From Aureivirga sp. CE67 (GTDB lineage: Bacteria; Bacteroidota; Bacteroidia; Flavobacteriales; Flavobacteriaceae), in the NCBI RefSeq assembly GCF_015767245.1, contig NZ_JADOTV010000010.1:86419-150418 (forward strand): a stretch of 64,000 bases of DNA, read 5' to 3'. Below are positions 17,518 through 26,462 of the stretch, in pieces. The notes beneath the pieces were generated by a model. The model was not told where the DNA came from. It did not search any database and saw only the letters and a program-made list of their open reading frames with translations. How positions within the stretch are numbered: the stretch's first letter is position 1; every line of letters begins with the position of its first letter. Position numbers and translations under genes: made by a program.

Positions 17518-19083
17518 TTAAAAAGGTACATCACTATTTGGTGTTCCGAAATCTGTATCAAAAGGCGATCCAAAAGCATCTTCTGGACTAGCAAAGTTTG
17601 AAGGTGAAATTCCTGGTTCACTTTCTCCTCCTTCACCAGATAAATCATTCATTTTAGATTGAAATTCTGTTCCGAATCCTTCTTCTAAATCGGCGAATTT
17701 TGCTAAGTGTCCAATAAACTTTAAACGAATATTTTCTAATCCACCATTACGGTGTTTTGCAACAATAAATTCTGCTTGTCCTTCACAAGGCGTTCTTTCA
17801 TCATCATCCCATTCTGTTTGCCCATAATATTCTGGACGGAAAATGAATGATACGATATCGGCATCCTGCTCAATCGCTCCAGATTCACGAAGATCGGATA
17901 GTAAAGGTCTTTTACTTCCACCTCTGGTTTCAACGGCACGAGAAAGCTGCGAAAGTGCAATTACGGGAATATTTAATTCTTTTGCAAGTGCTTTAAGATT
18001 TCGGGAAATTGTAGAAATCTCCTGCTCACGATTTCCTCCACCTTTTGCTGCTCCACCAGCGGTCATCAACTGAAGATAATCGATAATGATCATTTTGATT
18101 CCATGTTGTGAGGCCAAACGTCTTGCTTTTGCTCTTAAATCAAAAATAGAAAGAGAAGGAGTATCATCAATAAAAATAGGAGCATCTGAAAGATTTTTTA
18201 CTTTCACATTTAATTGTTCCCATTCATGTTGTTCTAAATTACCTTTTCTTAGTTTTTCAGAAGTAAGTCCAGTTTCACTAGAAATCATTCTGGTGATAAG
18301 CTGAACTGATGACATCTCCAGAGAGAAAATAGCTACGGCATTATTAAATTCAATTGCCATATTTTTCGCCATTGACATTACAAAGGCAGTTTTTCCCATT
18401 CCAGGACGAGCGGCTAGAATAATCAAATCGGAAGGTTGCCAACCAGAAGTTAACTGATCTAGTTTTGTAAAACCAGATGCAACTCCACTCATTCCTTCTT
18501 GATTTGAAATTTCTTGAATTTTCTTAATTGCTTGTGAAACTAAGCTTTGTGCGTTTTCAGATCCTTTCTTTAAGTTTCCTTGTGTAACCTCGAAAAGCTT
18601 AGATTCAGCACTATCTAATAAATCAAATACATCTGTAGTTTCATCATATGCTTCGTTGATAATTTCTGTAGAAATAGAAATTAATTTTCTTTGAATATAC
18701 TTTTGAAGAATAATTCTCGCATGAAATTCAATATGTGCAGCAGAAGAGACCTTTTGTGTAAGATTAATTAGGTATAAATCCCCACCAATCACATCAAGTT
18801 TTCCGTTTTTACGAAGTTGGTTTGAAACAGTTAGTAAATCCGTAGGTTCTGAATTTTCAAAAAGATTATAAATGGCTTCATATATATGTTTATGACCTTC
18901 TTTATAAAAAACGTCGGCATGTAAAATATCAATTACATCATCTACACCTTTTTTATCAATCATCATGGCACCAAGAACTGCCTCCTCTAAGTCTAATGCT
19001 TGAGGTGGGACTTTACCTTGTTCTAGGTTTATGACTTGTTTTTTCTTAGTATTTCTATAACCTGACGGTTGCGTTTCTTCCAT
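17518..19083 (-). CDS. dnaB: Replicative DNA helicase DnaB
   Basis: The hexameric helicase that unwinds DNA ahead of the replication fork. Residues 20-125 are the N-terminal collar domain (PPQALDLEEAVLGAMMID). The RecA-like motor starts near 185, with Walker A AARPGMGKTAF (about 229-239), Walker B IIIDYLQLM and the DnaB-specific LSQLSRAVE and RESGAIEQDAD segments. The C-terminal tail is acidic and glycine-rich. The length of 521 residues is normal, and no intein is present. The promoter lies in the 183-base gap before the divergent gene at 19267. Confidence 0.98.
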   Translation of the reverse strand: MEETQPSGYRNTKKKQVINLEQGKVPPQALDLEEAVLGAMMIDKKGVDDVIDILHADVFYKEGHKHIYEAIYNLFENSEPTDLLTVSNQLRKNGKLDVIGGDLYLINLTQKVSSAAHIEFHARIILQKYIQRKLISISTEIINEAYDETTDVFDLLDSAESKLFEVTQGNLKKGSENAQSLVSQAIKKIQEISNQEGMSGVASGFTKLDQLTSGWQPSDLIILAARPGMGKTAFVMSMAKNMAIEFNNAVAIFSLEMSSVQLITRMISSETGLTSEKLRKGNLEQHEWEQLNVKVKNLSDAPIFIDDTPSLSIFDLRAKARRLASQHGIKMIIIDYLQLMTAGGAAKGGGNREQEISTISRNLKALAKELNIPVIALSQLSRAVETRGGSKRPLLSDLRESGAIEQDADIVSFIFRPEYYGQTEWDDDERTPCEGQAEFIVAKHRNGGLENIRLKFIGHLAKFADLEEGFGTEFQSKMNDLSGEGGESEPGISPSNFASPEDAFGSPFDTDFGTPNSDVPF

Positions 19084-19266
19084 AAAAACGAATAAAATTT
19101 AATTGCCGAAACAAAAGTGCAAAATAATACATTTTTAGCTTAATTTACAATATTTATTTCACATATAAATCACAATTTTTTAGATAATTAATTTTCAATT
19201 TATTAAGGGGATTTCGTATATTATAAACCTAATTTTAATAGTTGTTTATCTTTAATATTTTTCCCT

Positions 19267-19572
19267 ATGTTACATTCTTCTTTAATATCTGACCTGCACT
19301 ATAACGAAGATCATGCCATAATTTATGATCTTTTTGAAACACCAAAATCTTCTGAAAAAGCTATATTGTTTAGAAAAGAACAAACGGTAGACGAAAGCTT
19401 TTTTTTAGCAAATGGAGTAGTAGAAGTTTTTGCTGGAATTATTGAAATTACCCATGAAAATGAAGCTGTAAAAACTTTTGATAAAGGAGATTTATTCTTT
19501 TTAGAAATAAATTCAAAATTTACTATAAAAGCAAAAGTAAACACAATCTTGAGATATACTGTTTTTAAGTAA
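19267..19572 (+). CDS. Small cupin-like protein
   Basis: A 101-residue soluble protein built of short beta strands (VVEVFAGIIEITHE, KTFDKGDLFFLEI, FTIKAKVNTILRYTVFK). The order 'strand - G(D) - strand' is that of a minimal cupin barrel, but the metal-binding histidines are absent. It is divergent from dnaB and is closed by its own terminator. I cannot assign a function. Confidence 0.72.
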   Translation: MLHSSLISDLHYNEDHAIIYDLFETPKSSEKAILFRKEQTVDESFFLANGVVEVFAGIIEITHENEAVKTFDKGDLFFLEINSKFTIKAKVNTILRYTVFK

Positions 19573-19597
19573 AAACTTTTTAAACTTATAAAAAAGA

Positions 19598-19626
19598 AAG
19601 CCATATCGTTTTGATATGGCTTTTTT
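19598..19626 (+). terminator. Rho-independent terminator
   Basis: The stem AAGCCATATC/GATATGGCTT has a five-base loop and is followed by a T-run. It closes the 101-residue cupin-like gene. Confidence 0.85.
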
Positions 19627-19780
19627 CAAATGAAATAAAACTGTGAAATATTCTAGTCTTATAAAGGGGCGTTTTATTTCAAGAAAATTATGGACAAATA
19701 GCTGTCTCTCTTAATAATTGTTACTGCAAAAGAATGAAAGTTTTGAATTAGATTTAAAATAATTAAAGATAATAGGAGAT

Positions 19781-19858
19781 TTTTTCAGTGTTTTTGTAAA
19801 TTAAAGTATATAAAAGAAGAAAAGTGATTCACTGAAAAAATAGGCTAATTCACTGAAA
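19781..19858 (+). promoter_or_regulatory. Candidate LytTR operator: 21-bp-spaced direct repeats
   Basis: The 11-mer ATTCACTGAAA occurs at 19827-19837 and again at 19848-19858, exactly 21 bases apart. An inverted copy of its core (TTTTTCAGTG) lies at 19781-19790. LytTR regulators such as AgrA and ComE bind pairs of 9-bp direct repeats with 12-bp spacers, i.e. a 21-bp period. The operon starting 44 bases downstream encodes a LytTR regulator, so autoregulation is likely. Confidence 0.55.
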
Positions 19859-19901
19859 TTATAAATTTTGTCTTTTATCAATTTTTACATTTACAGATTA
19901 T

Positions 19902-20882
19902 ATGAAAATAATGTATAAACATATAACTATTTGGCTTATTTATAGTTTTCTGCTTTTCAGTTTTTATTTGATTGGTTCAAATACTTCATCTGCAATAATT
20001 CATACCGTTTCTTTTGTTGGAAATCAATTATTAGCTTTTTATTTAAATCATTATTTTCTTTTACCCAAAACATTTGAAAAAAGAAAATACATCACTTATG
20101 CTTTTTCTAATATTATTCTGATACTTTTTGGAGCTTTTTCTAATACTTTTATTGAAGGGTTTTTTGGTCATAAATCCGAGCATTTTGAATTGAATTTAGA
20201 ATCTTTATATGCACATTCGCTACCTACAGTTTTAGCTATTTTTATCGCTTTTATTATTTATACTTATCTAAAAAGATTAAAACAAGAACAAAAAGAACTG
20301 GAATTATTGAAGTCAGAGAAAAACTTTTTGATTCAACAAATTAATCCTCATTTTCTGTTTAATACTTTGAATAATATTTATTCTTTAACAATTGAAAATA
20401 ATCCAAAAGGATCTGAAGCAGTGATGCAATTGTCAAAAATGTTGGATTATTCACTTTATGGTAACAAACACGAATTTGTTTCTATAATAGATGAAAAAAA
20501 ATATATCGAAAATTTTATCAAACTCTTTAGTTTAAAAGATGAAGAAATAGACGGAATTTCATTTACAACAAAGAATATAAATATAGAAACCAAAATAGCT
20601 CCGATGCTTTTAATTCCTTTTGTAGAAAATGCTTTTAAACATGGAAATATTGAAGAAAATAATATTGGCAAAATAGCTATTGAACTTTTTGAAGATGAAA
20701 ATGAAATTAATTTTTCATGTGTTAATACTTTTCGAGAAGGGAAGAAAATTGATCAAATAGGTGGAATAGGAATTGTAAATGTAACTAGAAGATTAGAACT
20801 AATTTATCCAAAAAAATACGATTTGAATATTGAAAAAAAAGAAGGATTGTTTAAAGTGTATTTAAAAATTAAGAAAAAATGA
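19902..20882 (+). CDS. LytS-type sensor histidine kinase
   Basis: A 326-residue membrane kinase of the His_kinase (PF06580) family. Four N-terminal membrane segments (about 8-28, 33-54, 64-86, 107-124) precede a short coiled coil. The phospho-acceptor block is QQINPHFLFNTLNNI with His150, and the ATP-binding N-box is VENAFKHG (241-248), followed by GIGIVNVTRRLELIYP. It phosphorylates the LytTR regulator whose start overlaps its stop by four bases. A second ATG at 19911 is an alternative start. The signal is unknown. Confidence 0.95.
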   Translation: MKIMYKHITIWLIYSFLLFSFYLIGSNTSSAIIHTVSFVGNQLLAFYLNHYFLLPKTFEKRKYITYAFSNIILILFGAFSNTFIEGFFGHKSEHFELNLESLYAHSLPTVLAIFIAFIIYTYLKRLKQEQKELELLKSEKNFLIQQINPHFLFNTLNNIYSLTIENNPKGSEAVMQLSKMLDYSLYGNKHEFVSIIDEKKYIENFIKLFSLKDEEIDGISFTTKNINIETKIAPMLLIPFVENAFKHGNIEENNIGKIAIELFEDENEINFSCVNTFREGKKIDQIGGIGIVNVTRRLELIYPKKYDLNIEKKEGLFKVYLKIKKK

Positions 20883-21595
20883 TTTATAAATGTATAATCA
20901 TTGATGATGAACAACCTGCGAGAAGGTTGTTACAAAATTATTGTAATAAAATAGAAGATCTAGAAGTAATTGCTTCTTTTAAATCAGCTTTGGATGCAAT
21001 AGATTTTTTGAAAAATAACGAAGTCGATATTATTTTTTTAGACATACAAATGCCTGAAATTACAGGGATTGATTTCCTAAAAATTATACAGAGAAAAGAA
21101 GCAAAAATTATTTTTACTACGGCATATCGAGATTATGCTCTTGAAGGTTTTGATTTGGATGTGACAGATTATTTATTAAAACCAATTGAATTTTTTAGAT
21201 TCATAAAAGCAATTGAAAAAGTAAAAAAACTGGGTTTAAAAGAAGAAAATCAGACAGAAGAAAAGGAAAAGAAGGATAATGATTTTATTTTATTAAAATC
21301 AGGAAAAAAACAATTTAGAATTAAAAAAGATTCGATTAATTATATAAAATCTGAAAATGAATATGTGACTTATTATTTTTCAGATAGAAATAAATTATTG
21401 ATTTATGGTTCGATTAAAGAAATTATTTCCAATAATATTTTGAATTCAAATTTTCTAAGAGTGCATCGTTCATATATCGTAAATATGAATAAAATAGATT
21501 ATGTAGAAGGGAATAGAATTGTTACGGATACAATCAAAATTCCAATAAGTGAAACATATCGTAATGATTTTTTTGAAAAATGGCAAAAAAAATAG
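20879..21595 (+). CDS. LytTR-family response regulator
   Basis: A 238-residue two-domain regulator. The receiver domain (1-120) has the acidic pair IIDDE at 8-11 and the phospho-acceptor Asp55 in IIFLDIQMPE, with the conserved Lys in YLLKPIEF. The LytTR DNA-binding domain (about 135-235) shows the expected SENEYVTYYF and FLRVHRSYIVNMNKI blocks. It is translationally coupled to the kinase and probably binds the direct repeats upstream of the operon. Its targets outside the operon are not visible here. Confidence 0.96.
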   Translation: MIYKCIIIDDEQPARRLLQNYCNKIEDLEVIASFKSALDAIDFLKNNEVDIIFLDIQMPEITGIDFLKIIQRKEAKIIFTTAYRDYALEGFDLDVTDYLLKPIEFFRFIKAIEKVKKLGLKEENQTEEKEKKDNDFILLKSGKKQFRIKKDSINYIKSENEYVTYYFSDRNKLLIYGSIKEIISNNILNSNFLRVHRSYIVNMNKIDYVEGNRIVTDTIKIPISETYRNDFFEKWQKK

Positions 21596-21616
21596 GTTCT
21601 CCAAAAAAGAGAACCT
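21585..21616 (-). terminator. Convergent-gene hairpin terminator
   Basis: The stem AGGTTCTC/GAGAACCT has a seven-base loop and, on the minus strand, a run of T. It overlaps the regulator stop codon and serves mainly the cytochrome gene on the other strand. Confidence 0.7.
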
Positions 21617-21621
21617 TAATT

Positions 21622-22113
21622 TTATCTGATAGGAGATTGTCGATCTGTTGGAATCCCAACTTTAAAAGAGGGATAACTTTCTTCTCCAGCGTAGGCGTGG
21701 CAAGCGGTACAACTATTTCGCATAAATTCTATTTTTTCATTAAACAGATTTTTATCTTTTGCATCAATAGCTTTTTTCATTTCAGGAATAACATTGTTTA
21801 AAAAATGTTCAGCTGATTTTGCTCTATTTGGTCTTCTTTGTAAACCAAGTTTTAAAGCTTTTTTTATCTTTTTTAATTGATAATTTGCATAATCCCAATT
21901 TTTATCTTGACCTCCCCAATACAGTTCTTGATATCTATATCCAATTTCTACCATAGCTTTATCCAAACCTCGAAATTGTTTTTCTATTATTTTAATTTTT
22001 TCCTGTTCTGAACCCTTAATCCATCTTCCTTCAACTGGTAAATGTTGTTCTTTTGAATTAGTACATGAGATAAAAATAATTTCTAATGTAAAAACGATAA
22101 ATAATTTTTTCAT
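21622..22113 (-). CDS. Monoheme cytochrome c lipoprotein
   Basis: A 163-residue lipoprotein (lipobox IISC, Cys17) that is nearly all helical. It carries one C-terminal heme motif, SCTACH (Cys135, Cys138, His139). A heme near the C-terminus of a four-helix protein is the layout of cytochrome c'/b562-like proteins. It probably binds heme in the periplasm and exchanges electrons with the diheme protein encoded one base upstream. The two form one operon. Confidence 0.88.
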   Translation of the reverse strand: MKKLFIVFTLEIIFISCTNSKEQHLPVEGRWIKGSEQEKIKIIEKQFRGLDKAMVEIGYRYQELYWGGQDKNWDYANYQLKKIKKALKLGLQRRPNRAKSAEHFLNNVIPEMKKAIDAKDKNLFNEKIEFMRNSCTACHAYAGEESYPSFKVGIPTDRQSPIR

Positions 22114-22114
22114 T

Positions 22115-23107
22115 TTATAAACTATTTAAATAATCATGAACAACTGCATAACCTTCTTCATCTAAAGTTGTAGTTCCAATCCAAGGCATATAAACATCTT
22201 TGATAACTCGATCTATTTGTTGCTTTTTATTCAGAATTCCTGTGTTTTCTAGCGAAGTTTCTCGTCTAAAATCCAAACCTTTTTTTGCTGCTTCAGAAAA
22301 ACCTTGCGGATTATGACAATGTGCACAATTCATTTCAAAATAAGCACGTCCTCTTTCATCTAATGGAATCGATTCGTCAAAATAATTTCCAAGCGAACCT
22401 ATTAAATTATGATCAAAATCGTCTAACATCCCAATTGATTGAAAATATGCCAATTGATTAATGATTTCTCCATTTCGAGAAACATCCATATTCATATTTC
22501 TCAGTTTAGGTCCAATAGGACTGATTTCTGCATTATTTTGATGACAAACAATACAATCTTGTTTTTTTGGGATTTCGTAAATGACACTTTTTTCATTCCC
22601 ATTTTTATCTATCCAAGCAACGTTTTTGCTTTGCCCATCTAAACTAAATACAGCTTCTGTTTGCGAATCATTCCAAATGTAAGTTCCAACATTCCACAAT
22701 CCTTTTGATTTAATCAACAAACGAGTTTCAATAATTTTATTTCCCAAAGAAGGATTTCGATCATCAATGTGATAGTAAAATGTTTTAACGATAATTGTTC
22801 CGTCTGGAAAAGATGGATTTAAATCATCAATTTTCGTCATTTTGCTGTTTGGTGGAAGTTTTATCAATCGTTGTTTCTTGGCGTAATTTGTAAACAACGG
22901 CGAAGCAATTTCATATAAATGATAATCTTCCGTCGGGATTAAATTTTTTAAAGCACCATCATAAATATTATAATCCGATAGTTTTTCTTTAAATTCTTCG
23001 GTGTCTTCCGTTACCAAATACTCAATTTCATCTTTATTACACGAAGAGAAAAATCCTAGTATAAAAATGAAAAAGAGCAAATTGATTTTAAAATGTTGTT
23101 TTATCAT
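22115..23107 (-). CDS. Diheme c-type cytochrome, SO2930-like
   Basis: A 330-residue lipoprotein (Cys23) with two heme motifs, CIVCH at 185-189 and CAHCH at 261-265. The layout (a long N-terminal region beginning DYHLYEIASPLFTNYAKKQR, then 'PDGTIIVKTF', then the hemes) matches the SO2930/HNE_0200 type of diheme cytochromes (TIGR03806). Partners in other genomes are often parallel-beta-helix proteins, but none is found next to it here. It is followed after one base by the monoheme cytochrome. The physiological role is unknown. Confidence 0.88.
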   Translation of the reverse strand: MIKQHFKINLLFFIFILGFFSSCNKDEIEYLVTEDTEEFKEKLSDYNIYDGALKNLIPTEDYHLYEIASPLFTNYAKKQRLIKLPPNSKMTKIDDLNPSFPDGTIIVKTFYYHIDDRNPSLGNKIIETRLLIKSKGLWNVGTYIWNDSQTEAVFSLDGQSKNVAWIDKNGNEKSVIYEIPKKQDCIVCHQNNAEISPIGPKLRNMNMDVSRNGEIINQLAYFQSIGMLDDFDHNLIGSLGNYFDESIPLDERGRAYFEMNCAHCHNPQGFSEAAKKGLDFRRETSLENTGILNKKQQIDRVIKDVYMPWIGTTTLDEEGYAVVHDYLNSL

Positions 23108-23200
23108 AAAGTTTTATTTTAGGCTGTAAAAGTCTTTAGTAACCAATAAAACTTCAAGAATTTTCAATAAACAAGACTTTATTTTAAGTGAAACAGCATT

Positions 23201-24205
23201 TTAATTTTTATGTTTAAACATACACACATAATAAGATTTTCCTAATCCATTTTTTTGTTTTCTATATTTCAAATCTGGATATTTTTTTTTCAAAGCTAAA
23301 ATTTCATCTTTTTTTCCATAGAATTTTAATTTCTGCACAAACTCATTTGGTCTTGCTTTTTTACCTTTATAAATAGAAGTTACCTCGTAATCTTTAATGT
23401 ATTTTTTATTCTTTGAAGCAAACTTTTCTAAAACTCTAAATTTTCCTCGATTCAATTTACTTGATTGTGCCACAATATTTAAAGCACCAGAGTTTCCGCC
23501 CAAATTATGACCAATCATATGACCTCCATCATCCAAACCTTTGATTCCTCCTTTAGAGATTGCTTTTGCTTGTTCGTTTGTTCCTTTAATTTTTGTTCGG
23601 TCTAAAATGTTTTTTGGAATCGAAGTGATTTTTGCTGAAACTGTTCTTCCTAAATGATCAGTTTTAAAAATTGAATTATTGATTTTGTAGTTCGTATTTG
23701 GTAAAACATCTTCAAGAATAGGATTTACTTTCTGAATTTTATTTTTAAGTAAAATTGTTTCATCAGCAGTAATAGTTGTTTTATTCCCTTTTTTAAAGAC
23801 TTGTCCGAGATTTCTACCAGATTTATCTTTTATTTTAAAAACACCTTTTCGTTTTGTTTGCGTTAATTGAAATTTATTATTTGTGGCCCATTTTTTTAAA
23901 TCAATTTTCGAACCTTTTTTATAAGTAGTTTTTGCAATTTTTCTACTTCCAATTTTTGAGGTCTTTTTTATTGAAGTTTTCAAAACTTTTGCTGAAGAAT
24001 TATTCACAGCTTCTTTGCTTATTTTCTTCTTAAAAGCATTTTTTGCAATACGTTTTGTAGCTCTTTTACTTCCTCTTTTGACAGTTTCTTTTGCTGTTTT
24101 TCCAAATAATTTCTTACCAACTTTTTTAGCAAAACCAGTTATTTGTGCTTCTGATTGAAAAGAAGTGATAAAAAATAAGAGAAATAATATTTTAAATATT
24201 TTCAT
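23201..24205 (-). CDS. Secreted basic DNA/RNA non-specific endonuclease-like protein
   Basis: A 334-residue protein with a signal peptide (1-21, ending SEAQ). Residues 26-105 are extremely lysine/arginine-rich, with repeated KKxxKxxxK blocks, suiting nucleic acid or surface binding. The C-terminal half carries DDGGHMIGHNLGG (225-237) followed by NIVAQSSKLNRG (243-254). That is the His-Asn-type layout of Endonuclea_NS_2 nucleases, with His229 as catalytic base and a metal-binding Asn downstream. It starts 14 bases inside the upstream lipoprotein gene, so the two are coupled. It may be a secreted nuclease or a toxin. Confidence 0.85.
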   Translation of the reverse strand: MKIFKILFLLFFITSFQSEAQITGFAKKVGKKLFGKTAKETVKRGSKRATKRIAKNAFKKKISKEAVNNSSAKVLKTSIKKTSKIGSRKIAKTTYKKGSKIDLKKWATNNKFQLTQTKRKGVFKIKDKSGRNLGQVFKKGNKTTITADETILLKNKIQKVNPILEDVLPNTNYKINNSIFKTDHLGRTVSAKITSIPKNILDRTKIKGTNEQAKAISKGGIKGLDDGGHMIGHNLGGNSGALNIVAQSSKLNRGKFRVLEKFASKNKKYIKDYEVTSIYKGKKARPNEFVQKLKFYGKKDEILALKKKYPDLKYRKQKNGLGKSYYVCMFKHKN

Positions 24206-25649
24206 AAATGATTTCGATAATTGTGTTGTAATATTCTTTTTGATTTAATTCAAATTCAAGTGTTTTTTGATCTATTATTTCTTGAATGGATTCTTCATAA
24301 ATCTGATGGTATTTTTTTATGGTTGAATTTTCGTTTAAAATTCCTCCAGTAGTCGAGCCTACAAAAGAAACTCCACGTGTAATAATCAAAGAAGTTCCTC
24401 CCGTAAAAAAAGCAGCTAAAGATTCAATAGTCAAACTCCCGATTTCGATAATTGCTTCTTTTTGTGCAGATTCTTTAGAAACTTTCACATTTTTGGAAGT
24501 ATTGAAAACCGTACTTTGTGATTTATTAGAAATTTTTGTAGAAACTTTTTCTTCAGAAACGAATAAAGTAAGCAGTTCTTTGGTTGTAATTGCTCTATAT
24601 TCATACAAATCATTTTTCATTTCCTTTTCTGCATTTTCGATAATTTCTTCAATTTTTTCTTTATCAATGAATTTGTTCCAATCCTCTAGAAAATCTTGTT
24701 CAATTCTATCTCCATCCGTAAAAAAATCTGCAGTCGCTCCATAAACTTTATAAAATGAACTTCCAATATCAAAATATTCATCAGCAAATTTTTCAAAAGC
24801 AGGGTAGAAGTAATGATCCAATTCTTCTTTCATTATTTCATTGGAAACATTTACAAGCTCCAATTCATTTTCTTTAAAAGTATTCAAAAGTGGATTTAAT
24901 TCTTGTTTAAAACTTTGTTCTTTTTGTTTTAAAATACCTTTAGATTTTTCTGGAATTGTTGAAAAATGAGTATATGCATTGATTTTTTTAATTTCCAAAA
25001 ATGATAATTGATCTAAAACTGGAAGAATGTTCTTTTCCAAAAAAGGATTAATAGCTAAAGAATTTCCTGGATTTTCTTCGTTGTAATAATAAATTTCTTC
25101 AAATGTTAAGTCCTGAATTTCTTGATGGATTTGCTCTTTTCTTAATTCTAGTTCGTTTTCTATTTCATAAAAAATAATATTATCAGAAAAATATGAATTT
25201 AAACCATGTAACTCATTGTATGTATAAAGTTCAATATTTGGTAAAACCTCTTTTTCTAAAAATGAATTTATAATGTTTTTTCTTAAAGGATATTTTTGAA
25301 AATAACTAGAGAAATCAGTAGTTATAAGTGTACTGAATTCTTCAATAATTTCTTCTTCCTTTTTCGCTTTTTCTAGTAGAATTGATTCTTCTAAACTTGA
25401 TATGTTAAGCTTTTCAATTTGAAGTAATTCTTCATAAGTCAAATTATTTTGAATAACAAAGTTCCAATGCAAAGGACTTAAATTGTGAACTTTTTTTCTA
25501 TCTTTTTTATACAATTGAAAAAGTCCGTTTATATCCTTTTTCATTGCAGTTTTTTTTATCTGAAATTCAAATTCATGAGTAGAAACTTTACTACTTGAAC
25601 AGCTTGAAAGTAGTATTAAAGCAGAAATTATTGGGATTATATATTTCAA
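24192..25649 (-). CDS. Large lipoprotein paired with the nuclease
   Basis: A 485-residue lipoprotein (lipobox LSSC, Cys17), largely helical and very rich in glutamate. Repeated 40-residue-like units ending NPFLEKNILPxL or 'FLEKEVLPNIELYTY' suggest a helical-repeat body. Near the C-terminus is a hydrophobic, glycine-rich segment (IESLAAFFTGGTSLIITRG) that could insert into or cross a membrane. It overlaps the nuclease gene by 14 bases and is upstream of it. No family is recognised; a delivery or protective partner for the nuclease is an inference. Confidence 0.82.
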   Translation of the reverse strand: MKYIIPIISALILLSSCSSSKVSTHEFEFQIKKTAMKKDINGLFQLYKKDRKKVHNLSPLHWNFVIQNNLTYEELLQIEKLNISSLEESILLEKAKKEEEIIEEFSTLITTDFSSYFQKYPLRKNIINSFLEKEVLPNIELYTYNELHGLNSYFSDNIIFYEIENELELRKEQIHQEIQDLTFEEIYYYNEENPGNSLAINPFLEKNILPVLDQLSFLEIKKINAYTHFSTIPEKSKGILKQKEQSFKQELNPLLNTFKENELELVNVSNEIMKEELDHYFYPAFEKFADEYFDIGSSFYKVYGATADFFTDGDRIEQDFLEDWNKFIDKEKIEEIIENAEKEMKNDLYEYRAITTKELLTLFVSEEKVSTKISNKSQSTVFNTSKNVKVSKESAQKEAIIEIGSLTIESLAAFFTGGTSLIITRGVSFVGSTTGGILNENSTIKKYHQIYEESIQEIIDQKTLEFELNQKEYYNTIIEIIYENI

Positions 25650-25920
25650 TAGGAAATAGTTTTATTGTTTAATCTGCATAATTACATTATTTAATTAAAA
25701 ATCCAAATATTAACAATAAAAAACTTGTAATGTCATGTATTTAAGTGAAGAAGTAAATTGATAAAAGATTATATTTTGTTAAACGTTATTATAGGTTTAA
25801 TTAATTTATAACAATATTTAAATCAAATAATTAGATTGTTTTATATAAGACTGTAAAATCAAGAATTATACTTTTACTAAATATATGGGGGAATATTTTA
25901 GATAATAAAATTTAATCATA

Positions 25921-25948
25921 AAAAAAACCGCTAAAACTAGCGGTTTTT
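25921..25948 (-). terminator. Rho-independent terminator of the sigma-factor operon
   Basis: An 11-bp perfect stem AAAAACCGCTA/TAGCGGTTTTT has a four-base loop and overlaps the stop codon of the last gene. On the minus strand it ends in a T-run. Confidence 0.88.
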
Positions 25949-26456
25949 AATTTCTAACTCGTTCATTACGAGCCCTGTTTTTCATTTTTTCTTTATGTCT
26001 TTTCTTAAATTGCTTTAACAACTTTCTATTAAAATCAATTTCAGCTTTTTTCAAAAGAACTACTTTTTTAGCTGGTAAAATCTTTTGTAACGCTTCGTAA
26101 TACTCTTTTCTATTTTCGTAATTTTCTTTTTCAAGCTTCTCAATATTTATAAGAAGTTGTTTTGCTTCCTGCTCATTTAGATTATCAATCTCCTTGATTT
26201 TTTGAAAAAAATCATGTTCCTTTTTTCTGTAATCATTTAATTTATCTTCATATTCATTATATAAAGGCCAAAATTGTTGCGCTTCCTTCACAGATAAATC
26301 CAAAATATCTGTAATATATTGAACTTTTAAAGCTTTGATCTTTTCCATTCGCTCCTTGGAAGGTTTTCCAAGTGGAGGTGGATGACCTTGTGCTTTAAGA
26401 GTAGTAGGAACCAACAAAAAAGCTATAATGGTTATTATGTAAATATGTGCTTTCAT
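25947..26456 (-). CDS. Periplasmic Spy/CpxP-like 'sensor of ECF-type sigma factor'
   Basis: A 169-residue protein with a signal peptide (1-22, ending TLKAQ). The mature part is all helical and strongly charged, with the block YITDILDLSVKEAQQFWPLYNEYEDKL typical of the LTxxQ-like helical proteins. It lies third in an operon with an ECF sigma factor and a transmembrane partner, separated by six bases. In this setting such proteins are annotated as envelope-stress sensors or chaperones that feed back on the sigma factor. Confidence 0.87.
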   Translation of the reverse strand: MKAHIYIITIIAFLLVPTTLKAQGHPPPLGKPSKERMEKIKALKVQYITDILDLSVKEAQQFWPLYNEYEDKLNDYRKKEHDFFQKIKEIDNLNEQEAKQLLINIEKLEKENYENRKEYYEALQKILPAKKVVLLKKAEIDFNRKLLKQFKKRHKEKMKNRARNERVRN

Positions 26457-26462
26457 AATTCG

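Larger units (their letters stand above)
19573..19901. other. 329-base intergenic region
   Basis: It holds the terminator of the cupin-like gene (19598-19626) and, near its right end, the repeated CACTGAAA elements in front of the sensor kinase gene. The middle part (19630-19780) shows no gene, tRNA or other clear structure. Confidence 0.6.
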
